Source: Lachnospiraceae bacterium UBA1759 (GTDB lineage Bacteria; Bacillota; Clostridia; Lachnospirales; Lachnospiraceae). Taken from it: a DNA stretch of 64,000 bases. The position numbers were made by a program, and so were the translations under genes. Position 1 is the first letter of the stretch; each line of letters starts with the position of its first letter. Under the pieces are notes generated by a model. The model ran no database searches, had not been told where the DNA came from, and saw only the letters and a program-made list of their open reading frames with translations. Below, piece by piece: positions 26,045-34,905 of this stretch. The stretch covers positions 1 through 64,000 of the forward strand of contig DCHF01000030.1 of assembly GCA_002315555.1 (NCBI GenBank), read 5' to 3'.

Positions 26045-27226
26045 ATGATGGTACATGAAAGAATAAAGGAAGGCATGCTTCGTATTGCAGCGATCGGTAC
26101 GCACGAGAACGGAGGGACAAACAGAGTATTCGGCTCAGAGAATTTCTCAGCCGGGCAGAAGGAGGTACTTCGCTATTTTGAGGAGTGCGGACTGGAAACC
26201 GAGATCGACACGGTGGGAAATGTACATGGGATCCTAAGATCTTCGGAGAGCGATGAGGAAATTTGGATCGGTTCTCACATCGATACCGTGGTCAACGGCG
26301 GCATCTATGACGGACTGCTTGGTGTCATTGCCGGCGCGGAGTGTCTGAGAGAGATCGGAAAGAGTGGGAGCAGACTGAAAAAAACACTCCATCTCGTGGG
26401 GACAAACGGTGAAGAGGGTAATGCCATGGGGGGCACCTTCGGAAGCCGTGCCATGATGGGACTTCTTCCGACAGAGGATCCGGAGTATCTGAAGACCGGA
26501 GCGGAATTCGGCTATTCGAAAGAGGCTCTTCTACAAGCTTCCGGGGGAACGGAAAAGGCCCGGTGCTATCTCGAGCTTCACATCGAACAGGGGCCGACAT
26601 TAGATACGGAAGGCGATCAGATCGGCATTGTCACTGGGATCGTAGGGCTTCGGCGCTACAGAGTGACTGTTCACGGTGTCTCCAACCATTCTGGAACGAC
26701 CATGATGAAGGATCGGAATGATGCGCTCGTTTCTGCTGCCCGCGTGATCCTGACGGGGGACCGCATAGCGAAAGAAATTGGAAACAATTTTGTGGAAACG
26801 GTGAGCCTTCTTACACTGTATCCCGCTTCGGCAGCAGTCATCCCCGAGAAGGTGGTGATGACGCTGGAGATCAGAAACGAAGATGAGGCGCTCATGGACC
26901 GTTTCATGCAGTGGTACAGCACCGAGATCCGCGAGATCGCAGACTGTGAGATCGAGCCTCTCGTATCGAAGGCACCGGTCAGCTGCGACGAAAGTCTGGT
27001 GGTGATGCTGACAGAGATCTGTGAGGAGCAAAAGCTCAGATACCGGATCATGCCAAGCGGAGCCACCCATGACGGAAATGCAATGGCAATGAAAATGCCG
27101 ATCGGGATGATCTTCATACCGAGCGTCCGGGGAATCAGTCATTCTCCGGAGGAGTACACCTCGTGGGAGGATGTTTACAGGGGCGCGGATGTCCTGTATG
27201 AGGCAATCCGCAGACTGGCACTGTGA
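26045..27226 (+). CDS. M20 family amidohydrolase (N-carbamoyl-amino-acid hydrolase/allantoate deiminase type)
   Basis: This 393-residue dinuclear metallo-amidohydrolase is of the Zn-dependent M20 carbamoylase group. Metal ligands are visible in GSHIDTV, GGIYDG, NGEEGN (Glu-Glu) and LELHIEQGP; a dimerisation lid with HGVSNHSGTT follows, and a C-terminal GATHDGNAM supplies the last His. Close families are N-carbamoyl-L-amino-acid hydrolase, allantoate amidohydrolase and beta-ureidopropionase. It would remove the carbamoyl group (to CO2 and NH3) from a ring-opened ureide. GAAGGGAGA precedes ATG 26045 (26048 is also possible). Confidence 0.85.
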   Translation: MMVHERIKEGMLRIAAIGTHENGGTNRVFGSENFSAGQKEVLRYFEECGLETEIDTVGNVHGILRSSESDEEIWIGSHIDTVVNGGIYDGLLGVIAGAECLREIGKSGSRLKKTLHLVGTNGEEGNAMGGTFGSRAMMGLLPTEDPEYLKTGAEFGYSKEALLQASGGTEKARCYLELHIEQGPTLDTEGDQIGIVTGIVGLRRYRVTVHGVSNHSGTTMMKDRNDALVSAARVILTGDRIAKEIGNNFVETVSLLTLYPASAAVIPEKVVMTLEIRNEDEALMDRFMQWYSTEIREIADCEIEPLVSKAPVSCDESLVVMLTEICEEQKLRYRIMPSGATHDGNAMAMKMPIGMIFIPSVRGISHSPEEYTSWEDVYRGADVLYEAIRRLAL

Positions 27227-27243
27227 TGTTTTGGAGATGAATT

Positions 27244-28554
27244 ATGAAGTTATGTGAAGCGGACAGTAGGGAACTGTGTGAACAACTGGAGGAACTGAAC
27301 AAGAGTTACAACGACTATAAGGCCATGAAGCTGGAACTGAATATCAGCCGGGGACTTCCGAATGAGCAGCAGCTCGATCTGAACGACGGGCTGTTTCATG
27401 TGCTGGATGAGACCAACTGCACGGCTGCAGATGGCACGGACTGCCGTCAGTACGGGGTGAAATACGGCCTTCCGGAGTGCATCCATCTGTTTTCCGAGCT
27501 GATCGAGGTACCGGACGAGCAGATTGTTTTAGGCGGTGAGTCCTCGCTGAATCTCATGTACGATCAGTTTATGAGGATCTATGCCTTCGGTACATGCAAA
27601 GAAGAGCCCTGGGCGGTCCAACAGGCAAAACTTGGGGCGCAGGGCGAAAAATTGAAATGGATCTGTCTTGTACCGGGCTATGACTGTCATTTTAACATCA
27701 CAGAAGCATTGGATTTCGAGATGATCAGCGTCCCGCTTTTAGGTGACGGACCGGACATGGACATGATCGAGACCCTTGTCAGGGAGGACGAGACGATCAA
27801 GGGAATCTGGTGTGTCCCGCAGTATTCGAACCCGACAGGAACAGTCTACAGCGACGATGTCGTGCGCAGGCTGGCATCGCTTCAGACTGCGGCAAAGGAT
27901 TTCATGATCTTCTGGGACAACGCCTATGTGGTCCATCATTTTTACCTTGAGGGATATGAGAAAAACATCGTACTGAACATTCTTGAAGAAGCGAAAAAGT
28001 ACGGGAAAGAGGATCACATTCTGTATTTCTCCTCGACTGCCAAGATCACATTCCCGGGCTCCGGCGTCTGCGCAGTTGCATCCGGAGCGAACACGGTGGA
28101 AGAGATCAAACGCTGCTATAATCTGCAGCTCTTCAGTAAGGACAAGCTGAATCAGCTCCGCCATGTGCTCTATCTCAAGAATAAGGAAAACATTGTGGAG
28201 CACATGAAGGCTGTCGCAGCTCTTCTGGTGCCCCGCTTTGAGCTGGTTGACGGGATCCTCAAGGATCATGTCCTGTATGAGGATGTCTGTACCTGGAATG
28301 TTCCGGAGGGCGGCTATTTCATCACGGCATACACGATGAAGGGCTGCGCCGAGAAAGCACTCGCACTCGCTGAGGCAGCGGGCGTCAAGGTGGCGACGGC
28401 TGCCTCTACCTACCCTTATCACCGGGATCCGGCGGACAGCGTGGTGCGTTTGGCACCGACCTACCCGCCCATGGAGGAGCTGGATACCGCGATGCACCTG
28501 TTCTGTGTCTGCATCAACATTGCAGCGATCGAGAAGGAACTGGAGGCGCGATAA
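27244..28554 (+). CDS. MocR-like/class I aminotransferase
   Basis: This 436-residue PLP-dependent aminotransferase is of the large fold-type I group that includes MocR-type and aspartate aminotransferase-like proteins without a DNA-binding domain. Visible motifs are QYSNPTGTVYS (Asn binding the cofactor ring), FWDNAYVVHHF (Asp binding the pyridine N) and STAKITFPGSG (PLP lysine, about residue 264). The start ATGAAG follows TTTGGAGATGAATT. It is 17 nt after the carbamoylase and probably converts the released amino acid to a 2-oxo acid. Confidence 0.82.
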   Translation: MKLCEADSRELCEQLEELNKSYNDYKAMKLELNISRGLPNEQQLDLNDGLFHVLDETNCTAADGTDCRQYGVKYGLPECIHLFSELIEVPDEQIVLGGESSLNLMYDQFMRIYAFGTCKEEPWAVQQAKLGAQGEKLKWICLVPGYDCHFNITEALDFEMISVPLLGDGPDMDMIETLVREDETIKGIWCVPQYSNPTGTVYSDDVVRRLASLQTAAKDFMIFWDNAYVVHHFYLEGYEKNIVLNILEEAKKYGKEDHILYFSSTAKITFPGSGVCAVASGANTVEEIKRCYNLQLFSKDKLNQLRHVLYLKNKENIVEHMKAVAALLVPRFELVDGILKDHVLYEDVCTWNVPEGGYFITAYTMKGCAEKALALAEAAGVKVATAASTYPYHRDPADSVVRLAPTYPPMEELDTAMHLFCVCINIAAIEKELEAR

Positions 28555-28555
28555 G

Positions 28556-29521
28556 ATGAAAAAGATCCTTTGTAATGCTCTGTATGAGCATCTGCTTGGT
28601 GAGGAGTACCGTGACCGGATCCTGTTTCTGGACAATGAAGCCTGTGACAGGGCCGGTGAAGGGCATGATCTCTCAGAAATCGAGCTGGCAGTGATGCAGC
28701 CCTTCTATTTTAACAGGAGGTTCCTGGAACGCATGCCGAACCTGAAGATCGCACAGATCACGGGTGCCGGGTATGACAGAGTCGATACCGCGGAGCTGAA
28801 AGAAAGAGGCATCACACTTCTCAATACCAGAGGCGTTATGTCCGTCTCCATTGCGGAGGATGTGTTCTCAAAGTTGTTATTCTTCAGCCGCAGGATCCGC
28901 TATGTGGAGGAGGACAGAAAGCTCCACCGCTGGGACGGCGTCTCAAGGGGACAGGACCAGTGGATGTGTTCCTGTTACTGCGATCTCTACGGAAAAACGA
29001 TTGGAATCATGGGCTACGGCTCCATCGGACATGAGATTGGAAAACGAGCAAAGGCCTTTGGCATGAAGCTGTTCGTTTATGATGTATTCGGACAGAAGGA
29101 TGAGTACATTGATGAATGCTTTATTGGAAAGACGAAGCTAAAGGAATTCTACAGTGCCTGTGACTATATTGTTGTCAGCATTCCTCTGAACGCGGAGACA
29201 AGGCACATGATCAATGAGGAAGCGTTGAAAATGATGAAGAAGAGCTGCGTGCTCATCAATGTGGCCCGAGGGCCGCTTGTCGACACGGAGGCCCTGGTCG
29301 AGGCGCTGTCAAAGGGGACGATCGCTGCTGCTGCAATCGATGTCTATGAGGAAGAGCCTCTTCCCGCAGACAGCGCACTCTGGGACGTGGAAAATCTCTT
29401 TATGAGTTCGCATAAGGCAGGAATGGGCGATACATGGAAGGTTTTTATCGGTGAACTGATCATGAGGAACATCGATCATTATGAAAAGAAAGAAACGCTT
29501 GAAAACGTGATAGCGCTGTGA
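28556..29521 (+). CDS. D-2-hydroxyacid dehydrogenase
   Basis: This 321-residue NAD-dependent dehydrogenase is of the D-isomer-specific 2-hydroxyacid family. The Rossmann motif is GIMGYGSIGHEIG (about residue 145), and catalytic Arg (NVARGPLVD), Glu (VYEEEP) and His (SSHKAGM) are all present. The start is the ATG at 28556, one base after the aminotransferase stop. It can reduce the 2-oxo acid made by the aminotransferases to a hydroxy acid, regenerating NAD+ in fermentation. The exact substrate is not readable. Confidence 0.85.
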   Translation: MKKILCNALYEHLLGEEYRDRILFLDNEACDRAGEGHDLSEIELAVMQPFYFNRRFLERMPNLKIAQITGAGYDRVDTAELKERGITLLNTRGVMSVSIAEDVFSKLLFFSRRIRYVEEDRKLHRWDGVSRGQDQWMCSCYCDLYGKTIGIMGYGSIGHEIGKRAKAFGMKLFVYDVFGQKDEYIDECFIGKTKLKEFYSACDYIVVSIPLNAETRHMINEEALKMMKKSCVLINVARGPLVDTEALVEALSKGTIAAAAIDVYEEEPLPADSALWDVENLFMSSHKAGMGDTWKVFIGELIMRNIDHYEKKETLENVIAL

Positions 29522-29531
29522 GGGGAATGAT

Positions 29532-30743
29532 ATGGCTACAGTATTGGAAAAATTTGAAAAGTTGGGCTGTGACAATGCGCCCGGACAGGAGGGCGTCCGG
29601 AAGAACGGCGTGCTCGATCTGAGAGGAGAAAAACTCACCGGTGTCCCGGTCGATTTCTCACACGGAGATGTGGATGCTTTTCTTCCGACACCTGGCTGCA
29701 TCGATGTGTTCAATGAAGGCTTTGCTGCCGGCGGAACGCAGGCCTACACCCAGTACGCCGGAAAGAAGGAGATCCGCGCATATCTTGCGGAAAAGATCGG
29801 TGAATTTACCGGTGCACCGGTTGACGCGGAAAAGGGCATCATTCTTACGCCCGGTACGCAGGGAGCCCTGTTTCTGGCAATGGGAGCGCTCGTCGGTACC
29901 GGTGACAAGGTTGCCATCGTCGAACCGGATTACTTTGCAAATCGGAAGCTTGTTGAGTTCTTTGAGGGACAGCTCGTCCCCGTACAGATGGATTACATGG
30001 GAAAAACGGAATGTGCGGGTCTTGATCTCCAACAGCTGGAGGCGGTGTTTAAGGACGGCGTGAAACTCTTCCTTTTCTCAAATCCAAACAATCCGACCGG
30101 TGTGATCTATTCCTATGATGAGATCGTCACGATCGCAACGCTTGCAAAGAAGTATCAGGTAACGCTCCTGGTGGATGAACTCTATTCCAGACAGGTATTT
30201 GAGAACAGACCATACACTCATCTTCGTGCACAGAAGGAGATCCCGGACAACCTGATCACCATCATCGGTCCTTCAAAAACGGAATCCTTAAGCGGCTTCA
30301 GACTGGGTGTCGCCTTCGGTACGCCGGAGATCATCACCCGCATGGAAAAATTACAGGCCATCGTCTCCCTGCGCTGCGCAGGCTACTGTCAGGCGGTATT
30401 CAAGACCTGGTTCAATGAGCCCGAAGGTTTCATGAGTGAGCGCATCCTTGCACATCAGGCGATCCGCGATGAACTCGTGTCGGTATTCAGTGCGGTGAAC
30501 GGTGTGTCTGTCCGCCCCTCTGAGGGAGGCAGCTACTTATTTGTCACGCTTCCGGAGCTTGAGGTGAGTATCGGTGATTTTGTCAAGATCGTTCGAGAGC
30601 TTGCTGCGGTCACAGTCACGCCGGGTACGGAATTCGGTCCGCAGTTCGTCAACAGCTTCCGCATCAATTTCTCGCAGGATCATCAAAAGGCAGTGGCTGC
30701 GGTGAAACGTCTTCTGACTGTCATGGAACGCTACAGAAAGTAA
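29532..30743 (+). CDS. Class I/II pyridoxal-phosphate aminotransferase
   Basis: This 403-residue fold-type I aminotransferase has TPGTQGALFLAMGAL for phosphate binding, SNPNNPTGVIYS, DELYSRQVF (Asp and Tyr) and the lysine in GPSKTESLSGFRLG (about residue 252). It differs clearly from the aminotransferase two genes upstream, so the cluster carries two non-identical transaminases. GAGGGGAATGAT precedes the ATG, 10 nt after the dehydrogenase. Confidence 0.87.
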   Translation: MATVLEKFEKLGCDNAPGQEGVRKNGVLDLRGEKLTGVPVDFSHGDVDAFLPTPGCIDVFNEGFAAGGTQAYTQYAGKKEIRAYLAEKIGEFTGAPVDAEKGIILTPGTQGALFLAMGALVGTGDKVAIVEPDYFANRKLVEFFEGQLVPVQMDYMGKTECAGLDLQQLEAVFKDGVKLFLFSNPNNPTGVIYSYDEIVTIATLAKKYQVTLLVDELYSRQVFENRPYTHLRAQKEIPDNLITIIGPSKTESLSGFRLGVAFGTPEIITRMEKLQAIVSLRCAGYCQAVFKTWFNEPEGFMSERILAHQAIRDELVSVFSAVNGVSVRPSEGGSYLFVTLPELEVSIGDFVKIVRELAAVTVTPGTEFGPQFVNSFRINFSQDHQKAVAAVKRLLTVMERYRK

Positions 30744-30752
30744 GGTGAAAAC

Positions 30753-32138
30753 ATGCTTGATCTTCTGATCACAAACGGAAAGGTTTATCTGGACGGTGTA
30801 TTGTCCGAGGTCTCTGTCGGCATCAAGGACGGCAAAATTGCTGTGATCGCAGACAGGGACGTGCAGCCTGAAGCAGAAAAGATGCTGGATCTCGGCGGGA
30901 AATGTTTGATCCCGGGCGCGATCGACACCCACATGCACGTGCGCGATCCCGGCCACGTGGAAAGAGGAAACTTTTATACGGAGACACTAGCCGCAGCAGC
31001 GGGTGGTGTCACAACGATCATGGAGCATCCTATCAGTGTTCCTCCGCAGTATAATGCGGAGATCCTGGACAACAGGATCCGGCGCGCAGAGGAGCAGTGT
31101 GTGGTGGATTTCTGTTTCTACGGCGCCATGGGCGGAGAGTTTCCGGAGGAGATCGTAAAGCTCGCGGAGGACGGAAGAATCGTTGCCTTCAAGACCTTCC
31201 TGCACGCGGCCCCAAACGGCAGATATGATGAATTCAAGGGCCTCACGACCGCAGATGACGGACAGCTGTTTACGGTAATGACAGAACTCGCAAAGACCGA
31301 TCTGTTCTGTGCATTCCATGCAGAGGACAATGATCTCTGCAATTTCCTCACGAAAAAGTGTAAGGAAGAGGACAGAGTGACCGGACGGGCTCATGCGGAG
31401 AGCCGCCCCGTCATCACCGAGGTCCAGAGCATCGAGCGTGTGCTTCGTTTTGCCAAGGAGACCGGTGCGAAGGTGGAGATCGCACATGTGTCGACACCGC
31501 AGGGCATGGAACTCATCAAGGAGGCAAAACGGAACGGGGTGAAGGTCTATGCGGAGACCTGCCCGCACTACCTCTTCTTAAATGAGGATGATCTTGAAAA
31601 GTACGGCCCCTTTGCAAAGTGCAACCCGCCCCTCAGACCGCAGGAGCTCGTTGATCGCCTCTGGGACTATGTAAACGATGGCACAGTGGACTACATCGGA
31701 AGTGATCACAGCCCGTTCCTTTTGGAAGAAAAAACAAGAGGCCTTTCTGACATCTTTGCTGCGGTATCCGGTTTCCCCGGTGTTGATCTGAGACTTCCGT
31801 TAATGCTCGGTGCTGTGAAGGCTGGAAAACTGACGCTTCAGAAGGCCATCGAGCTCGTATGCGAGAATCCGGCGAAAAAATTCCGGATATTCCCGCAGAA
31901 GGGCACGATTCGTGTCGGCGCCGATGCAGACCTTGTGGTCTTCGATCCTGAGGGCACTATGGTGGTGGACAAGGCGAAAAACTATTCCCATGCCAGAGAC
32001 ATCGCCGTTCCCTATGACGGACGCGAGATCTCCTGCCGGCTGGATCTGGTCATCCTTCGCGGACGCATCCTCATGGAGAACGGCGTGGTGGATGAAAACG
32101 CGAGGGCATACGGTAAACTCGTATGCCCTGTGAAGTGA
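30753..32138 (+). CDS. Cyclic amidohydrolase (hydantoinase/allantoinase/dihydroorotase type)
   Basis: This 461-residue cyclic amidohydrolase opens rings of hydantoins, allantoin or dihydropyrimidines. Metal ligands are DTHMHVRDP (HxH, about residue 59), the carbamylated Lys in VAFKTF (about 146), AFHAED (about 188), EIAHVST (about 246) and GSDHSPF (about 318). The lack of other pyrimidine genes and the carbamoylase nearby argue for a catabolic ring-opening role, not pyrC. TAAGGTGAAAAC precedes the ATG, 9 nt after the aminotransferase. Its stop is 2 nt from the convergent lysR stop. Confidence 0.88.
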   Translation: MLDLLITNGKVYLDGVLSEVSVGIKDGKIAVIADRDVQPEAEKMLDLGGKCLIPGAIDTHMHVRDPGHVERGNFYTETLAAAAGGVTTIMEHPISVPPQYNAEILDNRIRRAEEQCVVDFCFYGAMGGEFPEEIVKLAEDGRIVAFKTFLHAAPNGRYDEFKGLTTADDGQLFTVMTELAKTDLFCAFHAEDNDLCNFLTKKCKEEDRVTGRAHAESRPVITEVQSIERVLRFAKETGAKVEIAHVSTPQGMELIKEAKRNGVKVYAETCPHYLFLNEDDLEKYGPFAKCNPPLRPQELVDRLWDYVNDGTVDYIGSDHSPFLLEEKTRGLSDIFAAVSGFPGVDLRLPLMLGAVKAGKLTLQKAIELVCENPAKKFRIFPQKGTIRVGADADLVVFDPEGTMVVDKAKNYSHARDIAVPYDGREISCRLDLVILRGRILMENGVVDENARAYGKLVCPVK

Positions 32139-32140
32139 GA

Positions 32141-33100
32141 TCATTCGTTTCTTGAGTCGTAGACCGCTTTTGCGAGATCAATGAACTGGGACATGGCCTT
32201 CGACCTATGTGTCTTCTTCTGGAAGGCGAGGTACATGCTGCGACTGGCCGCAGGACCGTCTATTTTGTAGAACAGCAGCGAAGACTTCTTTAGCGGGAGA
32301 TTTTTCACGAGGGCGTCGGTGAGAAAGGTACATCCGAGGCCCTCCGCGCTGATCTGCGCTGCGGTGGACAGCTGGTTCAGGTACATAACATCCTTGGGCT
32401 CAAAGCCTGCCTGCTCGCAGAGCGCAAGACCACGGTCGTGCATGTCGTGTCCCTTTTTAAGAAGGACCAGTTTTTCATCATTGAACTCATCGAGTGGGAC
32501 AGATACGGCATCCGGCAGCAGATGACGGTTTTCAAGAATGTCATCTGAGGTAAAGGCGATGTCACGGAAGCGATCGTTTTTCGGATCGTCGTAGGGTACG
32601 GCAAACAGTAGATTTTCGGAGCAGAGAAGCTCTGAGTCAAAAATGGTTTCATCGTATGTGCCGGCATCCAGAATCAGATCGATCTCGTTTGCAAGCATCA
32701 TGTCATAGAGTTCATTGGATTCCGATTCGATCAGCTTGACATCAATGCCGGGATACATCGTCCGGAATCTGTGAATGATCGGCGGAAGAATATATGAAGA
32801 AAAAAAGTTTGCGCCGGAAACCGTGATGTGACCTCTCTCGAGTTCAGAGAGGTCATTCAGTTGTTTTTGGAGCTCCTTTTCGATGTCTCGTATCTTCCTT
32901 ACAGCTTCGATATAGAGTTCACCTGCCTCGGTAAGCCTGAGCGGTATCGTGTTTCTGTCAAATAGCGGAAGGCCAATCTCGTTTTCGACCTTTTTCAGAC
33001 TGATGCTGAGGGCAGGCTGTGTGATGTAAAGGTTTTTTGCCGCCTGTGAAATGCTCCGCTCTTTATAGATCTCATAGATATAGGTCATCGAGGTGTCCAT
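32141..33100 (-). CDS. LysR-type transcriptional regulator
   Basis: This 319-residue LysR regulator has an N-terminal winged helix-turn-helix (SISQAAKNLYITQPALS, residues about 15-31) and a periplasmic-binding-protein-like effector domain from about 90. It is convergent with the ureide-type genes and divergent from the AlsS-type gene at 33238. An inverted-repeat LysR box lies between the two divergent starts. It probably senses a pathway metabolite and controls the alsS-like/aspartate-dehydrogenase pair, and perhaps the whole cluster. Confidence 0.92.
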   Translation of the reverse strand: MDTSMTYIYEIYKERSISQAAKNLYITQPALSISLKKVENEIGLPLFDRNTIPLRLTEAGELYIEAVRKIRDIEKELQKQLNDLSELERGHITVSGANFFSSYILPPIIHRFRTMYPGIDVKLIESESNELYDMMLANEIDLILDAGTYDETIFDSELLCSENLLFAVPYDDPKNDRFRDIAFTSDDILENRHLLPDAVSVPLDEFNDEKLVLLKKGHDMHDRGLALCEQAGFEPKDVMYLNQLSTAAQISAEGLGCTFLTDALVKNLPLKKSSLLFYKIDGPAASRSMYLAFQKKTHRSKAMSQFIDLAKAVYDSRNE

Positions 33101-33144
33101 GGGATGCTCCTTGTCATAAATTTGATCGGTTCGCTTATAAAAAT

Positions 33145-33165
33145 CTTATAAACAGGTTTTATGAG
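33145..33165. promoter_or_regulatory. Candidate LysR operator
   Basis: CTTATAAA-CAGGT-TTTATGAG (33145-33165) contains the perfect core ATAAA-N5-TTTAT, matching the T-N11-A style of LysR boxes. A further TTATAAA half lies just upstream at 33135-33141. It sits midway in the lysR/alsS-like divergent region. Confidence 0.65.
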
Positions 33166-33237
33166 CCTTTGTTTTTGATTTTACAGAAATTATAAAGAAA
33201 TTCAAGAATTATTATTCGGGTAAGGAGGAATAATACG

Positions 33238-34905
33238 ATGAATACAGCAGAAGCCCTGGTGCAAAGCCTTGAAAATGAGGGCGTTGAGTACATTTTCGGC
33301 ATCCCGGGCGAAGAGAACCTTGCGGTCATGGAGGCCCTGAAAAAATCCAAGATCCGCTTTATCACGGTGCGGCATGAGCAGGGAGCGGCATTTATGGCGG
33401 ATGTATACGGACGTCTGACCGGGAAAGCCGGTGTATGTCTCTCGACTCTCGGTCCCGGCGCGACCAATCTGGTGACGGGTGTTGCGGATGCCAATTCCGA
33501 CGGCGCACCGCTCGTTGCAATCACCGGTCAGGTCGGCACGGAACGTATGCACCTTACCTCGCATCAGTATCTGGATCTGGTCAATATGTTTTCTCCGATC
33601 ACGAAAAGAAGCAAACAGATCGTTCGTCCGGGCACCGTGCATGAGATCGTCCGCATCGCGTTCAAGTATGCGGAGAATGAAAAGCCAGGCGCATGTCACA
33701 TCGACCTTCCGACAAACATCGCGGCCATGGAGATCCCGGATGAGCCGGCGATGAAGCCGTTAAAGCACCACACACCGAACACGGAAGTGGCCTGTGTGGA
33801 GAGCATCGAGGAGGCCGCGGGCATCATCTTCCAGGCGAAGAGACCTGTCATGCTCGTGGGACACTCCGCGGTTAGAGATCATGCCTCAGAGGAGATCACC
33901 CGTTTTGCACAGAAGCTGAAGATCCCGGTGATCAACACCATGATGGCCAAGGGCGTCATCCCCTTTGACAGCCCGTATTCGATGTGGACGATTGGAATTC
34001 CGCAGAAGGATTACCCGGATCTGGTCTTTGAAAAGGCGGACCTGGTGATTGCTGTCGGATACGATATCGTGGAATATGCACCGAGCAAGTGGAACATCGG
34101 AGAAGATCATCGGATCCTGCACATCGATACCACGCCCTGCCACATCAACAAACTCTATCAGCCCGATCTCGAGGTCATTGGCGATATCTCCGATTCCCTG
34201 CGCAGGATATCCTTCCGCTGTACGCGGAACGAGGAGCCCGAATGGGCACTCGATGTCAGAAGACAGATGGTTGAGGAGTACGAGAGCTACAAAGAGGACA
34301 GTTCGTTTCCGATGAAGCCGCAGAAGATCCTGAGCGATATGCGTCGTGTGATGGATGCGGATGACATCGTGATCTCTGATGTCGGTGCACACAAAATGTG
34401 GATCGCCCGCGAATATAACTGCTATAAGGACAACACCTGTATCATTTCAAACGGATTTGCAACGATGGGCATTGCGGTGCCCGGCGCGGTATCCGCAAAG
34501 CTGATCAATCCAAAGCGTAAGGTTCTGGCGATCACAGGTGACGGCGGCTTCATGATGAATTGCCAGGAGATCGAAACGGCGCTCCGTATCGGGACTCCGT
34601 TTGTCACGCTGATCTTCAATGACAGCAGCTACGGTCTGATCAAGTGGAAGCAGGACGAAAAATACGGAGATCACTGCTTTGTGGATTACACGAATCCGGA
34701 TTTTGTCAAATTTGCAGAGAGCATGCATGTGATCGGTTATCGGATCGAAAAGGCGGAGGATCTCCTTCCGACGCTTCAGGAGGCGTTTTCCAAGGATGTA
34801 CCGGTTATCATTGACTGTCCCGTGGATTACAGCGAAAACATGAAGCTGACCCGGGACCTGAAGGACATGATCGAGAACTATCACAGAAAGGATGAGAAAA
34901 AATGA
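33238..34905 (+). CDS. Thiamine-diphosphate enzyme, catabolic acetolactate synthase (AlsS)-like
   Basis: This 555-residue ThDP-dependent enzyme is of the acetolactate synthase family. The activating Glu is in TVRHEQGAAFMAD (about residue 48) and the ThDP/Mg site is GDGGFMMN then NDSSYG (about 434-465). The C-terminal VDYSENMKLT is typical of catabolic AlsS. There is no regulatory IlvN/IlvH subunit nearby. It could condense or decarboxylate the 2-oxo acid made in the cluster; glyoxylate carboligase-like activity is another option, though its usual Val replacing the active Glu is not seen. TAAGGAGGAATAATACG precedes the ATG. It overlaps the next gene by 4 nt. Confidence 0.8.
   Translation: MNTAEALVQSLENEGVEYIFGIPGEENLAVMEALKKSKIRFITVRHEQGAAFMADVYGRLTGKAGVCLSTLGPGATNLVTGVADANSDGAPLVAITGQVGTERMHLTSHQYLDLVNMFSPITKRSKQIVRPGTVHEIVRIAFKYAENEKPGACHIDLPTNIAAMEIPDEPAMKPLKHHTPNTEVACVESIEEAAGIIFQAKRPVMLVGHSAVRDHASEEITRFAQKLKIPVINTMMAKGVIPFDSPYSMWTIGIPQKDYPDLVFEKADLVIAVGYDIVEYAPSKWNIGEDHRILHIDTTPCHINKLYQPDLEVIGDISDSLRRISFRCTRNEEPEWALDVRRQMVEEYESYKEDSSFPMKPQKILSDMRRVMDADDIVISDVGAHKMWIAREYNCYKDNTCIISNGFATMGIAVPGAVSAKLINPKRKVLAITGDGGFMMNCQEIETALRIGTPFVTLIFNDSSYGLIKWKQDEKYGDHCFVDYTNPDFVKFAESMHVIGYRIEKAEDLLPTLQEAFSKDVPVIIDCPVDYSENMKLTRDLKDMIENYHRKDEKK

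Noticed and set aside
30753..32138. Pyrimidine biosynthetic dihydroorotase (pyrC)
   Set aside because: No other pyr gene is nearby and the neighbours are catabolic; the cyclic amidohydrolase sits with a carbamoylase and importer.
33238..34905. Biosynthetic acetolactate synthase (ilvB)
   Set aside because: There is no ilvN/ilvH or other ilv gene, and the C-terminal motif is of the catabolic AlsS type.
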